IMG/VR virus record: IMGVR_UViG_3300042288_000398
Coordinates: 1-58,919 of that record
Direction: 5' to 3' (one strand)
Origin: a virus
Length of the DNA: 58,919 nt
Shown here: positions 12,298 to 20,662 of the stretch, in pieces
Layout: each line of letters starts with the position of its first letter
Numbering within the stretch: position 1 is the stretch's first letter
Notes under the pieces: generated by a model
What the model was told of the DNA's origin: nothing
The model's input: only the letters and a program-made list of their open reading frames with translations
Database searches by the model: none
Translations under genes and position numbers: made by a program

Positions 12298-14099
12298 ATT
12301 ATCTCCATGCTTTCTATAGATCTAGCTAAACTTTCAGGCATTCTAGGTGCACGAATCATATTCTGAACATACTCTACTTCGCCATCGTTGCCGTTTGCAA
12401 AGTCGTTATCGTAGCTCATTGATTCATAGTCGTGTATTTTTATCTCTTCATCTCTTTTTATTCTGCTTCTGCTTATAGAGTTATAAACTGCTCCGCATAC
12501 AGCGTCCGCTAAGTCTTTGGATCCTTTTCTCGGGTGGTCAACTTTATCTCTCATAATTCTTAGCTGAAGCAATTCATCAATTAAGAGCGGTATATGTGGT
12601 CCAGATAGCCTTTCTTCTAGAACAACCATTGCCATATCATCATAATGTTTTTTTGCAACTGAAAGAATTTCTGTATTAATTCCATATGTTTTTAACTGCT
12701 GCATCATATCATGAGAGTTCCATCTATCAAAGGTGCAAACCTTTATATTGAATCCTCTAGTTTTTAAAGAAAGTATATAGTCTTTTACTTCTGTAAAGTC
12801 TACAGACTTATCTGGAGTAGGTGTCCAAAATCTAACCGCATCTATTTCTACAATTGGTGCTGGCTGGTTGTAGGTATCTGTTACTTTTATATCAACCCAT
12901 TTATTTACGTGACCCATGGCAACTGCACAGTGGTCATGCTTTTGAGCTAAATCCACATGTATAAAATAATCTTTTCCTTCTTCTGGCTTAAACCATTCTT
13001 CTAATCTTCCAAAAGAATCTACTGCTAGGTGAGCTTTATTAAACGCCTTCTCTATCTTGTCTCTTGATTTGAAAAATGCGTCAACTGCGTCAGTTGGCAT
13101 ACATGCAAATCTTCCTAGTGCGTCTTGTGGATTTTTGTGAAAAGCAACAGTAAAATCTGTTATCTTTTTTGTAGGATTTACTTCCCAAGTAGGCCTTTTT
13201 AAAGCAAAAACTCTTGGGTAAACATAAGAAACAATATGGTCTTCTTCCCATGAAACCTCAAATTCGTTTCCTGCTGTTCCGTTTGGAAGATCCTGGTCTA
13301 GCTTTAGTATCTCTGTTCTAATAATTGTTTCTTTTTCTGCAATAACTGATTGATAAAACTTTTGTATTGGATCGTTTTTAAATCTTGGAAATGACAGCAG
13401 GATAACCTTTCCAAAGTCTGGGAAGCGTGAGTCTACTGAAGCACGATACATATCATATATAGCATCTGCTGTTTTAGCCTGATCGTGGCCGCTTGTATTT
13501 TCTGTTGCGAAGCCTGATATCTCATCAAGTATTACTACAAGAACATTGTACCCCTCCCATGCCTCTCTTTCGGAGTGACCAGAGTGTACAGTAATTGATT
13601 TATCAAATTTAATTTCTGACGCTTTATCTGTATACTTGCCAGCAAACCACGGAGAAACTTCAATTCTCATCTTAAAGCCTTTAAAGAAAACATTATTTGC
13701 TTGCTGTGAGTTTATAGCAATGTTTAGGATATCAATTGCATCTCTAGGTGGCTTTCCATAATAAGCTGCTGGATCCTTTAAGCATAAAAGTAAGTAAACT
13801 ATATATGCAACTGCAATAGTTGATGAGTAGTCTTTACCAGACCCTTTGCCTAACTGTGCAATAACTTCAACACAGGTTTGTTTAAACATTTTCTTGCCGA
13901 GCTCTTCCCCATATAATTTTATTAGAGTAGACTCTTTGTAAATCTGAGAGCTTCGCTCTATTAATGTATATTGATTTTCTGAAAGTGGTGGAAGACCTAG
14001 GTAGTCTGGGCTAGTTACAAATGTCTGTAGGTCTACTGGGCGCTCTTCAAACTCTTCACCATCTAAAATTTCTATAAAATCTGAAAAATCAAGTGGCAT
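12294..14099 (-). CDS. terL: terminase large subunit
   Basis: 601 residues. The N-terminal packaging ATPase has Walker A QLGKGSGKD (82-90) and Walker B VLVVILDE (186-193). The C-terminal RNase H-like nuclease has HVDLAQKHDH (D383) and a later FDRWNSHD acidic segment. It translocates DNA into the prohead through the portal and cuts concatemers. The gene follows a small-terminase candidate and a 2-oxoglutarate oxygenase, not the portal, which lies more than 42 kb away in this window. Both enzyme halves look intact. Confidence 0.93.
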   Translation of the reverse strand: MPLDFSDFIEILDGEEFEERPVDLQTFVTSPDYLGLPPLSENQYTLIERSSQIYKESTLIKLYGEELGKKMFKQTCVEVIAQLGKGSGKDYSSTIAVAYIVYLLLCLKDPAAYYGKPPRDAIDILNIAINSQQANNVFFKGFKMRIEVSPWFAGKYTDKASEIKFDKSITVHSGHSEREAWEGYNVLVVILDEISGFATENTSGHDQAKTADAIYDMYRASVDSRFPDFGKVILLSFPRFKNDPIQKFYQSVIAEKETIIRTEILKLDQDLPNGTAGNEFEVSWEEDHIVSYVYPRVFALKRPTWEVNPTKKITDFTVAFHKNPQDALGRFACMPTDAVDAFFKSRDKIEKAFNKAHLAVDSFGRLEEWFKPEEGKDYFIHVDLAQKHDHCAVAMGHVNKWVDIKVTDTYNQPAPIVEIDAVRFWTPTPDKSVDFTEVKDYILSLKTRGFNIKVCTFDRWNSHDMMQQLKTYGINTEILSVAKKHYDDMAMVVLEERLSGPHIPLLIDELLQLRIMRDKVDHPRKGSKDLADAVCGAVYNSISRSRIKRDEEIKIHDYESMSYDNDFANGNDGEVEYVQNMIRAPRMPESLARSIESMEII

Positions 14100-14688
14100 A
14101 GTTAAACCCTTTTGGAACTTTTATTTTTTTAAAAATTTTATTTGAATGAAAATATCTTATATCGCTTTTTAATTCTTTGACTTCATGAAAGCATATATCT
14201 TCGGCGCTATGTATAATCAAATCTCCTTTTTTTGGGCTGTAGGATACTCCTTGATTGATATAGCTAATCTCTGCGCCATCGAAATCATTAAAGTACAATA
14301 CAATACCAGCAACGGTATCTTCAGCTAAATCAAATTCTTCTAGATCTTTTGCAATCTTGCTTGCTTCTCTTGCAGGCAAAGAGTCATGGTTATCGGAGTG
14401 CGGGGCCCCTCTGTATCCTTTTCTCATTACAGATACACCACGATCTGAGCCGAGGTAGTATCCATCTTCAAGCAAGCTGATTACCCTGTTGTCTACCTCA
14501 ATAATTTTTTCTAGCCAAACAACAGACCTTTCGTAGAATGTTATTGTTTCATTTTTATTAGTCCACCAATTATCTTCTGATATACTTTCTGACTCTAACA
14601 CTATTTGATTACAGTCATCATCAGATACAAAACCATGAAAAACATATGAGTCTTTACATAACTCCACGAAGCCACTCTTATCAAACAT
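14089..14688 (-). CDS. 2-oxoglutarate/Fe(II) dioxygenase (second of three)
   Basis: 199 residues. H97-x-D99 in APHSDNHD and H168 in ICFHEVKELKSDIRYF form the iron triad, with R178 as the likely 2-oxoglutarate ligand. IVLYFNDFDGAEI matches the strand preceding the distal His in prolyl-4-hydroxylase-like proteins. It lies between the terminase small and large subunit genes and overlaps both, so it is expressed with packaging proteins. A role on capsid or terminase proteins is possible but not shown. Confidence 0.82.
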   Translation of the reverse strand: MFDKSGFVELCKDSYVFHGFVSDDDCNQIVLESESISEDNWWTNKNETITFYERSVVWLEKIIEVDNRVISLLEDGYYLGSDRGVSVMRKGYRGAPHSDNHDSLPAREASKIAKDLEEFDLAEDTVAGIVLYFNDFDGAEISYINQGVSYSPKKGDLIIHSAEDICFHEVKELKSDIRYFHSNKIFKKIKVPKGFNYAT

Positions 14689-15220
14689 CTGAAGTTTTTT
14701 CTAAAATTATAATTGGCTCTACAATACCAGTTATTTGAGAAAGCCTTTTTGCTACTTCTATTTTACAATGGTTGCAGCTTGAAGTAACTTCTTTTAATAT
14801 GCCAACAAGCATCTCTTGCTTTCTTTCTGTTTCCAATATCTGAGATGCCATTTCATTATTTTCAAGTACGCCGACTGACTGAAGCATAGCAATTCTTTTT
14901 GTCTCTATGTCTGCAATAAGCTTAAGTGTTCCAGACTTAACGTTTAGTTGCCCTTGTGTATCTGCATCCTCAACCGTTTTCCATGCTTCTTTAATTAACA
15001 TATCATAATGTTGATCTGCTCCCAGCAAAGCCTCTCTGGCCCTGTCCCTAACATTTGTATCATTATGGACAATAGACTTCCACTCATCTATATGCTCAAG
15101 AACTTCTTTACGGGTAAGCCCAGTAATAGATGCTATTTGGGTGGCAGAATTACCCTTTAATAGCTCAGAAACGACTCTGTTCATTTTGTCGAATTGTACT
15201 GCTGGCTCTATTTCGCTCAT
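14681..15220 (-). CDS. probable terminase small subunit
   Basis: 179 residues. An N-terminal helix-turn-helix (about 10-50, SATQIASITGLTRKEVLEHIDEW) is followed by a helical region and a Cys pair in SSCNHC. The fold order (DNA-binding HTH then oligomerisation helices) and position just upstream of TerL fit a small terminase that recognises the packaging site. No sequence match could be tested. It has its own promoter with a predicted leaderless start. Confidence 0.75.
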   Translation of the reverse strand: MSEIEPAVQFDKMNRVVSELLKGNSATQIASITGLTRKEVLEHIDEWKSIVHNDTNVRDRAREALLGADQHYDMLIKEAWKTVEDADTQGQLNVKSGTLKLIADIETKRIAMLQSVGVLENNEMASQILETERKQEMLVGILKEVTSSCNHCKIEVAKRLSQITGIVEPIIILEKTSDV

Positions 15221-15226
15221 AAAATA

Positions 15227-15255
15227 ATTATACTTCTAGTCAACTAAAAAGTCAA
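15227..15255 (-). promoter_or_regulatory. promoter for the terminase operon, leaderless layout
   Basis: -35 TTGACT (15255-15250), a 17-base spacer and -10 TATAAT (15232-15227), then six bases to the ATG at 15220. The first base of the -35 follows the TAA stop of the HTH gene. No ribosome site is present before the ATG. Confidence 0.8.
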
Positions 15256-15402
15256 TTAGCGTTTGATCTTTAGTTTAAATTTATCTATATATCTCTGTAT
15301 AGTCATGTGTGACACAGAGCACTCTGTGGCTATTTCGACTATTGTTTTTTTCTGTACAACGTATCTATTGTATAGCCAGTCTTTATTTTGGTATAATTTC
15401 AT
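15256..15402 (-). CDS. small helix-turn-helix protein (48 aa)
   Basis: ATG at 15402 overlaps the RuvC-like stop as ATGA. The product contains KDWLYNRYVVQKKTIVEIATECSVS then MTIQRYIDKFKLKIKR: a homeodomain-like HTH of the type found at the end of phage HNH proteins and in recombinases. It likely binds DNA. It sits directly upstream of the terminase promoter, so local regulation is possible. Confidence 0.75.
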   Translation of the reverse strand: MKLYQNKDWLYNRYVVQKKTIVEIATECSVSHMTIQRYIDKFKLKIKR

Positions 15403-15965
15403 CTTTTTGTTAGCACCTGATTTGAATAATGTGCAATACCAAATGCATCTGCAACATCAAAATCATCTAATAAAATTGAATATTTTTTATTAAAGTAGTC
15501 TGCAGTTCTTTGCTTTCTCATATTCCTTAGCTGATTCTTGTACCAAGAGTCTGCGTAGCCTGGATTTTTTATTCTTATCCCAGCCTTTTCTTCTTTTGTA
15601 GGATTTTTATTTCCTATATAAGACTGCCAGGCACTTGGAGATATTGTTATAACTTCAGCACCAGTAGACATTAGCTCTGCAATAACAACACCATATACAT
15701 ATGAAAGCTTAATAACAGCATCCGCTGATCTAACAAGAACTGCACCCTCTACTACGATATAGTCTGCCTTGAGCTCATCAAGCATGGCTGAAGTCTTTAC
15801 CTTGGCATCATATATCTTTTGATATATGTCGTTGCCAACAATATTAAATTTTCCCCACTTTAGTGGTATGTCGTTTTCCATTAGGCAGAAGGCTACGGAG
15901 TTTGTAGACGCATCTATGCCTAATACCCTATTAGCTTTTGTTTTTACAAGGCTAGCCAATGTCAT
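15399..15965 (-). CDS. RuvC-like Holliday junction resolvase
   Basis: 188 residues with an RNase H-like fold. Catalytic acids: D18 in LGIDAST, E72 in IVVEGA, and D170/D173 in DVADAFGIAHY. The mid-region TISPSAWQSYIG and KNPTKEEK match RuvC-like phage proteins. It resolves branched DNA before packaging, consistent with its place just upstream of the terminase genes. The start overlaps the preceding gene by 14 bases. Confidence 0.88.
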   Translation of the reverse strand: MTLASLVKTKANRVLGIDASTNSVAFCLMENDIPLKWGKFNIVGNDIYQKIYDAKVKTSAMLDELKADYIVVEGAVLVRSADAVIKLSYVYGVVIAELMSTGAEVITISPSAWQSYIGNKNPTKEEKAGIRIKNPGYADSWYKNQLRNMRKQRTADYFNKKYSILLDDFDVADAFGIAHYSNQVLTKR

Positions 15966-16230
15966 CTATGATGCCCATCAAATCTTTTTTAAACTTTGAG
16001 TCCTTAGACTTTATACATTTGGCACAGTAAGGCTGGTCATTGTATCTACTTAAAAAACCACTGCAGCCCTTGCATTTTCTGGGCGCACCATTTTTAATTG
16101 CTTTTTTTTCGTAATACTTTTCCATTATTCTTTTATTAGTTGACACTCTACAGCATTCATCTGAACAGTATTTTTGGTTATGAGTTTTTGCAATAAATTC
16201 TTTTTTACATTCTGAATTTAAACACACCAT
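15952..16230 (-). CDS. double zinc-ribbon protein (92 aa)
   Basis: The start is the ATG at 16230 overlapping the nuclease stop (TAATG); a longer reading is unlikely. CLNSEC and CSDECC form a first zinc site of the type seen in HNH-like proteins, and CKGC and CAKC form a second. Between them is a Lys/Tyr-rich helix. No catalytic His-Asn-His residues are seen, so it is probably a nucleic-acid-binding protein. Confidence 0.75.
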   Translation of the reverse strand: MVCLNSECKKEFIAKTHNQKYCSDECCRVSTNKRIMEKYYEKKAIKNGAPRKCKGCSGFLSRYNDQPYCAKCIKSKDSKFKKDLMGIIDDIG

Positions 16231-17018
16231 TACTTTACTACCTTCATTAGATCTATTGTTATGTCCCCAGGGTCTGATCCCTTTGCCCAGCATTCCTTTT
16301 TAACAGGACAATATGTGCAAGGTAGCTTGTACTTAGTTGCGCCTTCTGGTCTAGTAGGAAGAGATCCGTTTTGGAAATTATCCCAGACATCTCTCATCCA
16401 CTGAAAAGCATCCTCAATAATCTTTTTGTTTTTATCGTTCATAGAAATTGGTATTATTAATACCTCTTGGGTATTCTTATTTTCATACAAGAAGAAGCCT
16501 TCTTTGGCATTCTTCAGCTTCATATATGTAAGTAGCTGCAGCATATGGTTGGGGGAAGACTTCATCTCTGCTTGTCTTGTATCCCACACCTCTTGTTTAG
16601 CTGTTTTAATTTCACCTATAACGGTCTCACCATCATACTCCATAATCAAGTCTATAAATCCACGGATCGGAGGATACTCGTTAATTATTTCTTCTTCTTC
16701 TGCCCGCCATTCAGGCATAGTCTTAATTAAATTCTGTAATCTTTCATGTGCTTGCGTTCCCTGTGCCATGTTGGCCACAGCAACTGCGTCATTATCATCA
16801 ATAAAAACTGCACCAGTAAATGCCATGTACCAATATCTTGGACAGGTGCCATGGCCATATCCTAATGAGCTTGGACTAAAAGATTTCTTTGTGGTATCCC
16901 CATCTGGACGTTTAGTATTTCTGTATGACTCGTCAAGAAGTTGTGCAAATTTTTCTGGGTCAAAGAAGTTGCCGATATGCTTTTTAAATTTTAAATTCTT
17001 TACAATATCTCTAGCCAT
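16230..17018 (-). CDS. Cas4-like PD-(D/E)xK exonuclease with iron-sulfur cysteines
   Basis: 262 residues. H91, D123 in RGFIDLIM, and E136-x-K138 in VIGEIKTAK form the nuclease site, with Q in the following helix (MLQLLTYMKL). Four Cys, C59 (GTCPRYW) and C234/C237/C243 (CTYCPVKKEC), match the Fe-S cluster of the Cas4/AddB/RecB-like family. It likely resects DNA ends for recombination with RecA. No CRISPR array or Cas1/2 is present, so adaptation is not its job here. Confidence 0.88.
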   Translation of the reverse strand: MARDIVKNLKFKKHIGNFFDPEKFAQLLDESYRNTKRPDGDTTKKSFSPSSLGYGHGTCPRYWYMAFTGAVFIDDNDAVAVANMAQGTQAHERLQNLIKTMPEWRAEEEEIINEYPPIRGFIDLIMEYDGETVIGEIKTAKQEVWDTRQAEMKSSPNHMLQLLTYMKLKNAKEGFFLYENKNTQEVLIIPISMNDKNKKIIEDAFQWMRDVWDNFQNGSLPTRPEGATKYKLPCTYCPVKKECWAKGSDPGDITIDLMKVVK

Positions 17019-17414
17019 TTATGAATTGTACCTAACGACATACTTAAGTGCATCTACAAGTTTGTCTATGGACTCCTTTAATGAATAGTAAATATTCTTT
17101 TTATTATTGTTAGCTGTGCCAGCTTTATCTTTAGCAATAGTTGAATAAACGGAAGCAAGCACAGCAAATTTAGTTGACATTGCTTGCAGCTCCATAATTA
17201 AATGTGGTGCTTTTGCAGATGGTACATCTGGATTCATCAATAGCTTTACTACTATAGCAAGGGCTTTATCTAGATGATCATCTTGCATAAAATCATGCAA
17301 GTCATTAAACTCAGTTATATCACTTATAAGCTGCAACGTATTTTTATCTTCCACTTTATCCAACCATTCTTTATTATTAAAACCCAGCCCAGTGCTGATA
17401 TTACTCGTTCTCAT
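17019..17414 (-). CDS. helical protein of unknown function in the recombination module
   Basis: 131 residues, nearly all predicted helix, no Cys. It begins immediately upstream of the Cas4-like gene (one base gap) and overlaps the preceding gene by 14 bases. Segments such as HLIMELQAMSTKFAVLASVYSTIAK suggest an oligomerising helical bundle. I do not recognise a family. An accessory to recombination or DNA end processing is inferred only from context. Confidence 0.65.
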   Translation of the reverse strand: MRTSNISTGLGFNNKEWLDKVEDKNTLQLISDITEFNDLHDFMQDDHLDKALAIVVKLLMNPDVPSAKAPHLIMELQAMSTKFAVLASVYSTIAKDKAGTANNNKKNIYYSLKESIDKLVDALKYVVRYNS

Positions 17415-18090
17415 ACTTTACGTGTAAATTTATGCTATCTACTTCGTGCTTGCCAATGCTCTCGCCCCTATGGTTTATTGCTTTTTTATACATTCTGGGT
17501 CTTATTCCTTGAGAGTTTAAATCCTTTAGGTATTCCATGTACTCTGTGCTATCTTGAATACTCTCAAATGGCCAAACTACATTTTTAATATTAATGACAG
17601 AATCCTGTATAGATGCAAGTGATATCGGGAGTATGCAAGCTATATTTGTTCCAGCTGGCACAAAATATTCTTTATCTGGCGTGTCAAGCTTCCAAACAAC
17701 AGAAAATGTTCCAGTAAATACAGAGGTAGAAAGTATTGTGCTTAGAACCTCTGCACCTTCTATTTTTTCATTTGGCACAGTCATTGTTACTATGCTTGTG
17801 TTCTCATCTGTTTTTAAAATAAGATTTGTTACAAAGCTTACTGTGCCCTCTCCTCTGCCAACCCATATGCTTTCTTCACCTATAATCCCTCTTGCCCCAT
17901 CTTCTCTTGATCCATCCCAAATAAAAGATATGTCGTGATCAAAATATATTCCATACCCTAAAGTATTTGCCATGCCGATTGGGTGGCAGTTATATGTATA
18001 AGAATGCATCCAATCTCTTTTGATTGGAAGTGGTCTTATTTTTGCCGTTGGCTTTAATGGATTGTCTATGTAAGCATCTATGTTATGCAT
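17401..18090 (-). CDS. DUF6065-like protein
   Basis: 229 residues. The segment YNCHPIGMANTLGYGIYF near residue 32, followed by ISFIWDG and later PAGTNIACILPI, resembles the DUF6065 family, beta-rich proteins found in phages and bacteria with unknown function. No catalytic site is obvious. It overlaps the resolvase-like gene by eight bases. Confidence 0.6.
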   Translation of the reverse strand: MHNIDAYIDNPLKPTAKIRPLPIKRDWMHSYTYNCHPIGMANTLGYGIYFDHDISFIWDGSREDGARGIIGEESIWVGRGEGTVSFVTNLILKTDENTSIVTMTVPNEKIEGAEVLSTILSTSVFTGTFSVVWKLDTPDKEYFVPAGTNIACILPISLASIQDSVINIKNVVWPFESIQDSTEYMEYLKDLNSQGIRPRMYKKAINHRGESIGKHEVDSINLHVKYENE

Positions 18091-18388
18091 TATTGTCCTC
18101 CCAGAATCTAATGAGCTCTTCTAAAACTGCCCACTCTATTATACCAAGCCTTACTTTACTTTCTGATCCTATAATTATTTTTAGTGCTGGGTGCATGTCT
18201 CTATTTACCTTAAAGGTATCAGTGCATATTTTTGCCCAAACATCTTTGTTTAAAGTAAATGTAGAGCCAGCCTCTTTATAATCAACAAGGAATTGCTTCC
18301 ATTGAGCATCACCTTTCTGATAGTCCCCTCTTCCACTGTTCTTTTGAGCCTTTGCTCCATCTCTTTTTACTTCAGATCTTTCTGACAT
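18083..18388 (-). CDS. candidate PD-(D/E)xK Holliday junction resolvase
   Basis: 101 residues. A basic N-terminus and a GDYQKGDAQW segment, then FLVDYKEAGSTFTL where D-Y-K would be the (D/E)xK pair, are followed by helix, PALKIIIG strand and a RLGIIEWAVLEEL end. This order matches short archaeal-Hjc-like phage resolvases. If correct, the phage has two resolvases of different folds. Ribosome site AAAGGA precedes the ATG. Confidence 0.55.
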   Translation of the reverse strand: MSERSEVKRDGAKAQKNSGRGDYQKGDAQWKQFLVDYKEAGSTFTLNKDVWAKICTDTFKVNRDMHPALKIIIGSESKVRLGIIEWAVLEELIRFWEDNNA

Positions 18389-18389
18389 A

Positions 18390-19226
18390 TTATTCCTTTA
18401 CTTCTATTACATTAGATGGTATAGAAAGCTTTATAGTCTGCAAGTCTTTTTCAACATAAGATTCTTCTGTAGTAACATTAAGAAGGTGGTCCGACAACTC
18501 ATACTTTTTTGTCCATTCAACTTCACCAGAAACCTCAGAGTCAATAAATGCTCTTAGGAAGTATCTATCCGATTTACTAAATGGCTTTACCCCATGATAA
18601 AATGGCTCAGTTGAAGGCATAATTACTGCGTCGCCAGGCATTGGCTTATACATATATGTATTGTTTGAAATTGAATCGTAAACACATATCTCTCCGCCAT
18701 CATATTCATCGTTTAAATAAAAGTTAACTGTTGCAACGTGCCTATTTATTTTGGTTTCTCCAGGAACTGGAAGTTCATCTACATGATACTCCATTATCAG
18801 ACCAGAAGGATTAACCTTGCCTTGAGCTTTTACATCATATCTAAAAAAATCAATCCAGTATTTTTTATTAACATCTTTAAGTAAGCCCCAGTCTTTTATA
18901 AATGATGGCCAAATACCATTTTTTTCATCGAAATCACTTAAATAGTCTTCTCTTATAAATTTCATGCACCTGTTAATCTCAAGGATGTACTCTTTTTCTT
19001 TGTTAAGAAATACATCTGTTCCAGGGTCTATGCTTTCCAACAATGCGAAGTCTGCATCTCTTCTGTAACCTTGGCCGTACCAATCTCTCCAGTTATTAAA
19101 AAATGAAGGGTCTCTGTTTTCTTTAAGCAGATCTATTATTTCTTTGCTGTGTTTAAATATGTTTTTATATATAACAATTTGTGGAGCCACAATTATTTTT
19201 TTTACATCTTGAAATTCTAAATTCAT
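18390..19226 (-). CDS. 2-oxoglutarate/Fe(II) dioxygenase (third of three)
   Basis: 278 residues from the ATG at 19226 (a TTG nine bases upstream is less likely). H148-x-D150 in MEYHVDE and H211 in FYHGVKPF are the iron ligands, and R221 or R225 in SDRYFLRAF the 2-oxoglutarate ligand. VNFYLNDEYDGGEI and MPGDAVIMPS match the prolyl-4-hydroxylase-like core. The N-terminal 120 residues are family-specific. It follows a zinc ribbon and RecA. Substrate unknown. Confidence 0.85.
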   Translation of the reverse strand: MNLEFQDVKKIIVAPQIVIYKNIFKHSKEIIDLLKENRDPSFFNNWRDWYGQGYRRDADFALLESIDPGTDVFLNKEKEYILEINRCMKFIREDYLSDFDEKNGIWPSFIKDWGLLKDVNKKYWIDFFRYDVKAQGKVNPSGLIMEYHVDELPVPGETKINRHVATVNFYLNDEYDGGEICVYDSISNNTYMYKPMPGDAVIMPSTEPFYHGVKPFSKSDRYFLRAFIDSEVSGEVEWTKKYELSDHLLNVTTEESYVEKDLQTIKLSIPSNVIEVKE

Positions 19227-19227
19227 T

Positions 19228-19416
19228 TTAACCAACCTTTACTTCGTTAAGGTGTCCATCTGGACACTCCCAAGCAAGCACCATAGACTCTGAATCCCAA
19301 AACGACTCTTCAGAATTTTTATCGCATTTGAAACATGGCTTAGAGCCAACTATTACCTCTAAATTATTTTTTTTAGGCTGCTCTGGCTTATTAAAAAATT
19401 CATTAAGATTTGGCAT
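19228..19416 (-). CDS. small zinc-ribbon protein
   Basis: 62 residues. CFKC (about 28-31) and a later Cys in WECPDGH form a possible zinc site. The N-terminal NEFFNKPEQPKK resembles an interaction peptide. It overlaps the end of the RecA gene by 14 bases and abuts the oxygenase gene. No function is recognised. Confidence 0.7.
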   Translation of the reverse strand: MPNLNEFFNKPEQPKKNNLEVIVGSKPCFKCDKNSEESFWDSESMVLAWECPDGHLNEVKVG

Positions 19417-20407
19417 TTATTTCCTGAATAAGCTTTCCAGATACTTCTGGATTTTCTCTAAGGTATGCAACTGCTTTTGCTCTACCCTGGAATCTCTCAC
19501 CATTAATTGTATACCATGCTCCGCCCTTTTCTATTAGGCCATACATCTCTGCAACATCTAAAGTTTCTCCTATGCGATCAACGCCTAGGTTCTCTCCTTG
19601 GTAATAGAAGTCGTATTGTCCTGAAAGATTAGGGGGGCCGAGCTTGTTGTAATCAATAATCCAATTGACTGGCCTGCCAACTCTTTGTTCAATGATTTTG
19701 TCACCAACCGCAACACCAGCTTTAATAGCATTAGCTTCAGCTTCCGAAGACCATAACTTAATGACTGTGGAAGAGAAGAACTTAACTGCCATTCCTCCTG
19801 TCGGAATGTGGGAGGCATGCATAGATCCAAATTGATTTCTTTGCTGTGAGATGAGAACCAGTAATGTATTTTTGTTTGCATAGTTTAACATTTTGACTGC
19901 ATGAGTCATATCCTTTGCTTCTGCACCGATTTGCTTAGTGTCTTGCAAATCTTTCATTTCATTTCCGTCTTTTTCAAAATATATTCCAGGAAGTAAGGCT
20001 GAGATAGAATCTACAACAATAACATCCACTCCTGCTTCCATTAATTTAACGCCAACGTCTACCATATCATTAACAGTCTTAGCCTGAGAATAAATAAGAG
20101 AAGATGAATCTACTCCAAGCTGCTCTGCCCACTTCTGATCATAAGATGCTTCTGCATCAATCCAGGCACACGTCTTTCCTTCTTGTTGAGCCAATGCTAT
20201 CATTTGTAGACAGAATGAAGATTTACCAGCAGACTTGTTTCCCCATACAAGGACCTGTCTACCGTACCCAAGACCACCTTTTAGTGCTACGTTTAGACCG
20301 ATGCTTGGTGTCAATTGCTTGTGTACTTTTACATTTTGAGCCGATTGAACTCTTGCACGGGTCTTTGGGTCTAGCTTTGCCATTATATCTTCTAATGAAA
20401 TAGTCAT
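19403..20407 (-). CDS. RecA-like recombinase
   Basis: 334 residues. The core ATPase has Walker A GNKSAGKSS (56-64), a WIDAEASYD strand, Walker B VIVVDSISALLPG (about 128-140) and the LISQQRNQFG / TGGMAVKFFSS L2-region motifs of RecA. The C-terminal domain is short, and the acidic tail of bacterial RecA is missing. It forms filaments on ssDNA and catalyses strand exchange for repair, recombination-dependent replication or concatemer formation. It lies next to DnaE and nuclease genes and has its own promoter. Confidence 0.93.
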   Translation of the reverse strand: MTISLEDIMAKLDPKTRARVQSAQNVKVHKQLTPSIGLNVALKGGLGYGRQVLVWGNKSAGKSSFCLQMIALAQQEGKTCAWIDAEASYDQKWAEQLGVDSSSLIYSQAKTVNDMVDVGVKLMEAGVDVIVVDSISALLPGIYFEKDGNEMKDLQDTKQIGAEAKDMTHAVKMLNYANKNTLLVLISQQRNQFGSMHASHIPTGGMAVKFFSSTVIKLWSSEAEANAIKAGVAVGDKIIEQRVGRPVNWIIDYNKLGPPNLSGQYDFYYQGENLGVDRIGETLDVAEMYGLIEKGGAWYTINGERFQGRAKAVAYLRENPEVSGKLIQEINAKS

Positions 20408-20430
20408 ATTTAATCTTTCTTCTCTCTAAT

Positions 20431-20459
20431 AGTATAGCATTAAAATAAAGCTTTGTGAA
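20431..20459 (-). promoter_or_regulatory. promoter for recA
   Basis: -35 TTCACA (20459-20454), a 17-base spacer and -10 TATACT (20436-20431), giving a leader of about 17 bases with an AGAAAGA ribosome site before the ATG at 20407. Unlike several other promoters here, this one is leadered. Confidence 0.7.
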
Positions 20460-20464
20460 TCCTT

Positions 20465-20662
20465 TTAATCTTTTATTTTTAACTTAAATGTGAATGATTG
20501 ACTTGTTTCGTCATAATCAACTTGCAATTCTTTGTCTTCATTTTCTGCGTTTACTACTGTCATTATTGGTATAGATATCTCCCCTAATGTTTCTAGGGCA
20601 GCAACTAAAATTCTTGAAACATTTAGCTGTGCAAATACATCTTCAATTTTTGCTTCTGTCAT
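20465..20662 (-). CDS. small protein between polymerase and RecA, unknown
   Basis: 65 residues, acidic, with a helix (IEDVFAQLNVSRILVAALETLG) and two beta strands with alternating charge (ELQVDYDETSQSFTFKLKIKD). AAAGGA precedes the ATG, which overlaps the DnaE stop by four bases. No family is recognised. Context suggests a replication accessory. Confidence 0.65.
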   Translation of the reverse strand: MTEAKIEDVFAQLNVSRILVAALETLGEISIPIMTVVNAENEDKELQVDYDETSQSFTFKLKIKD

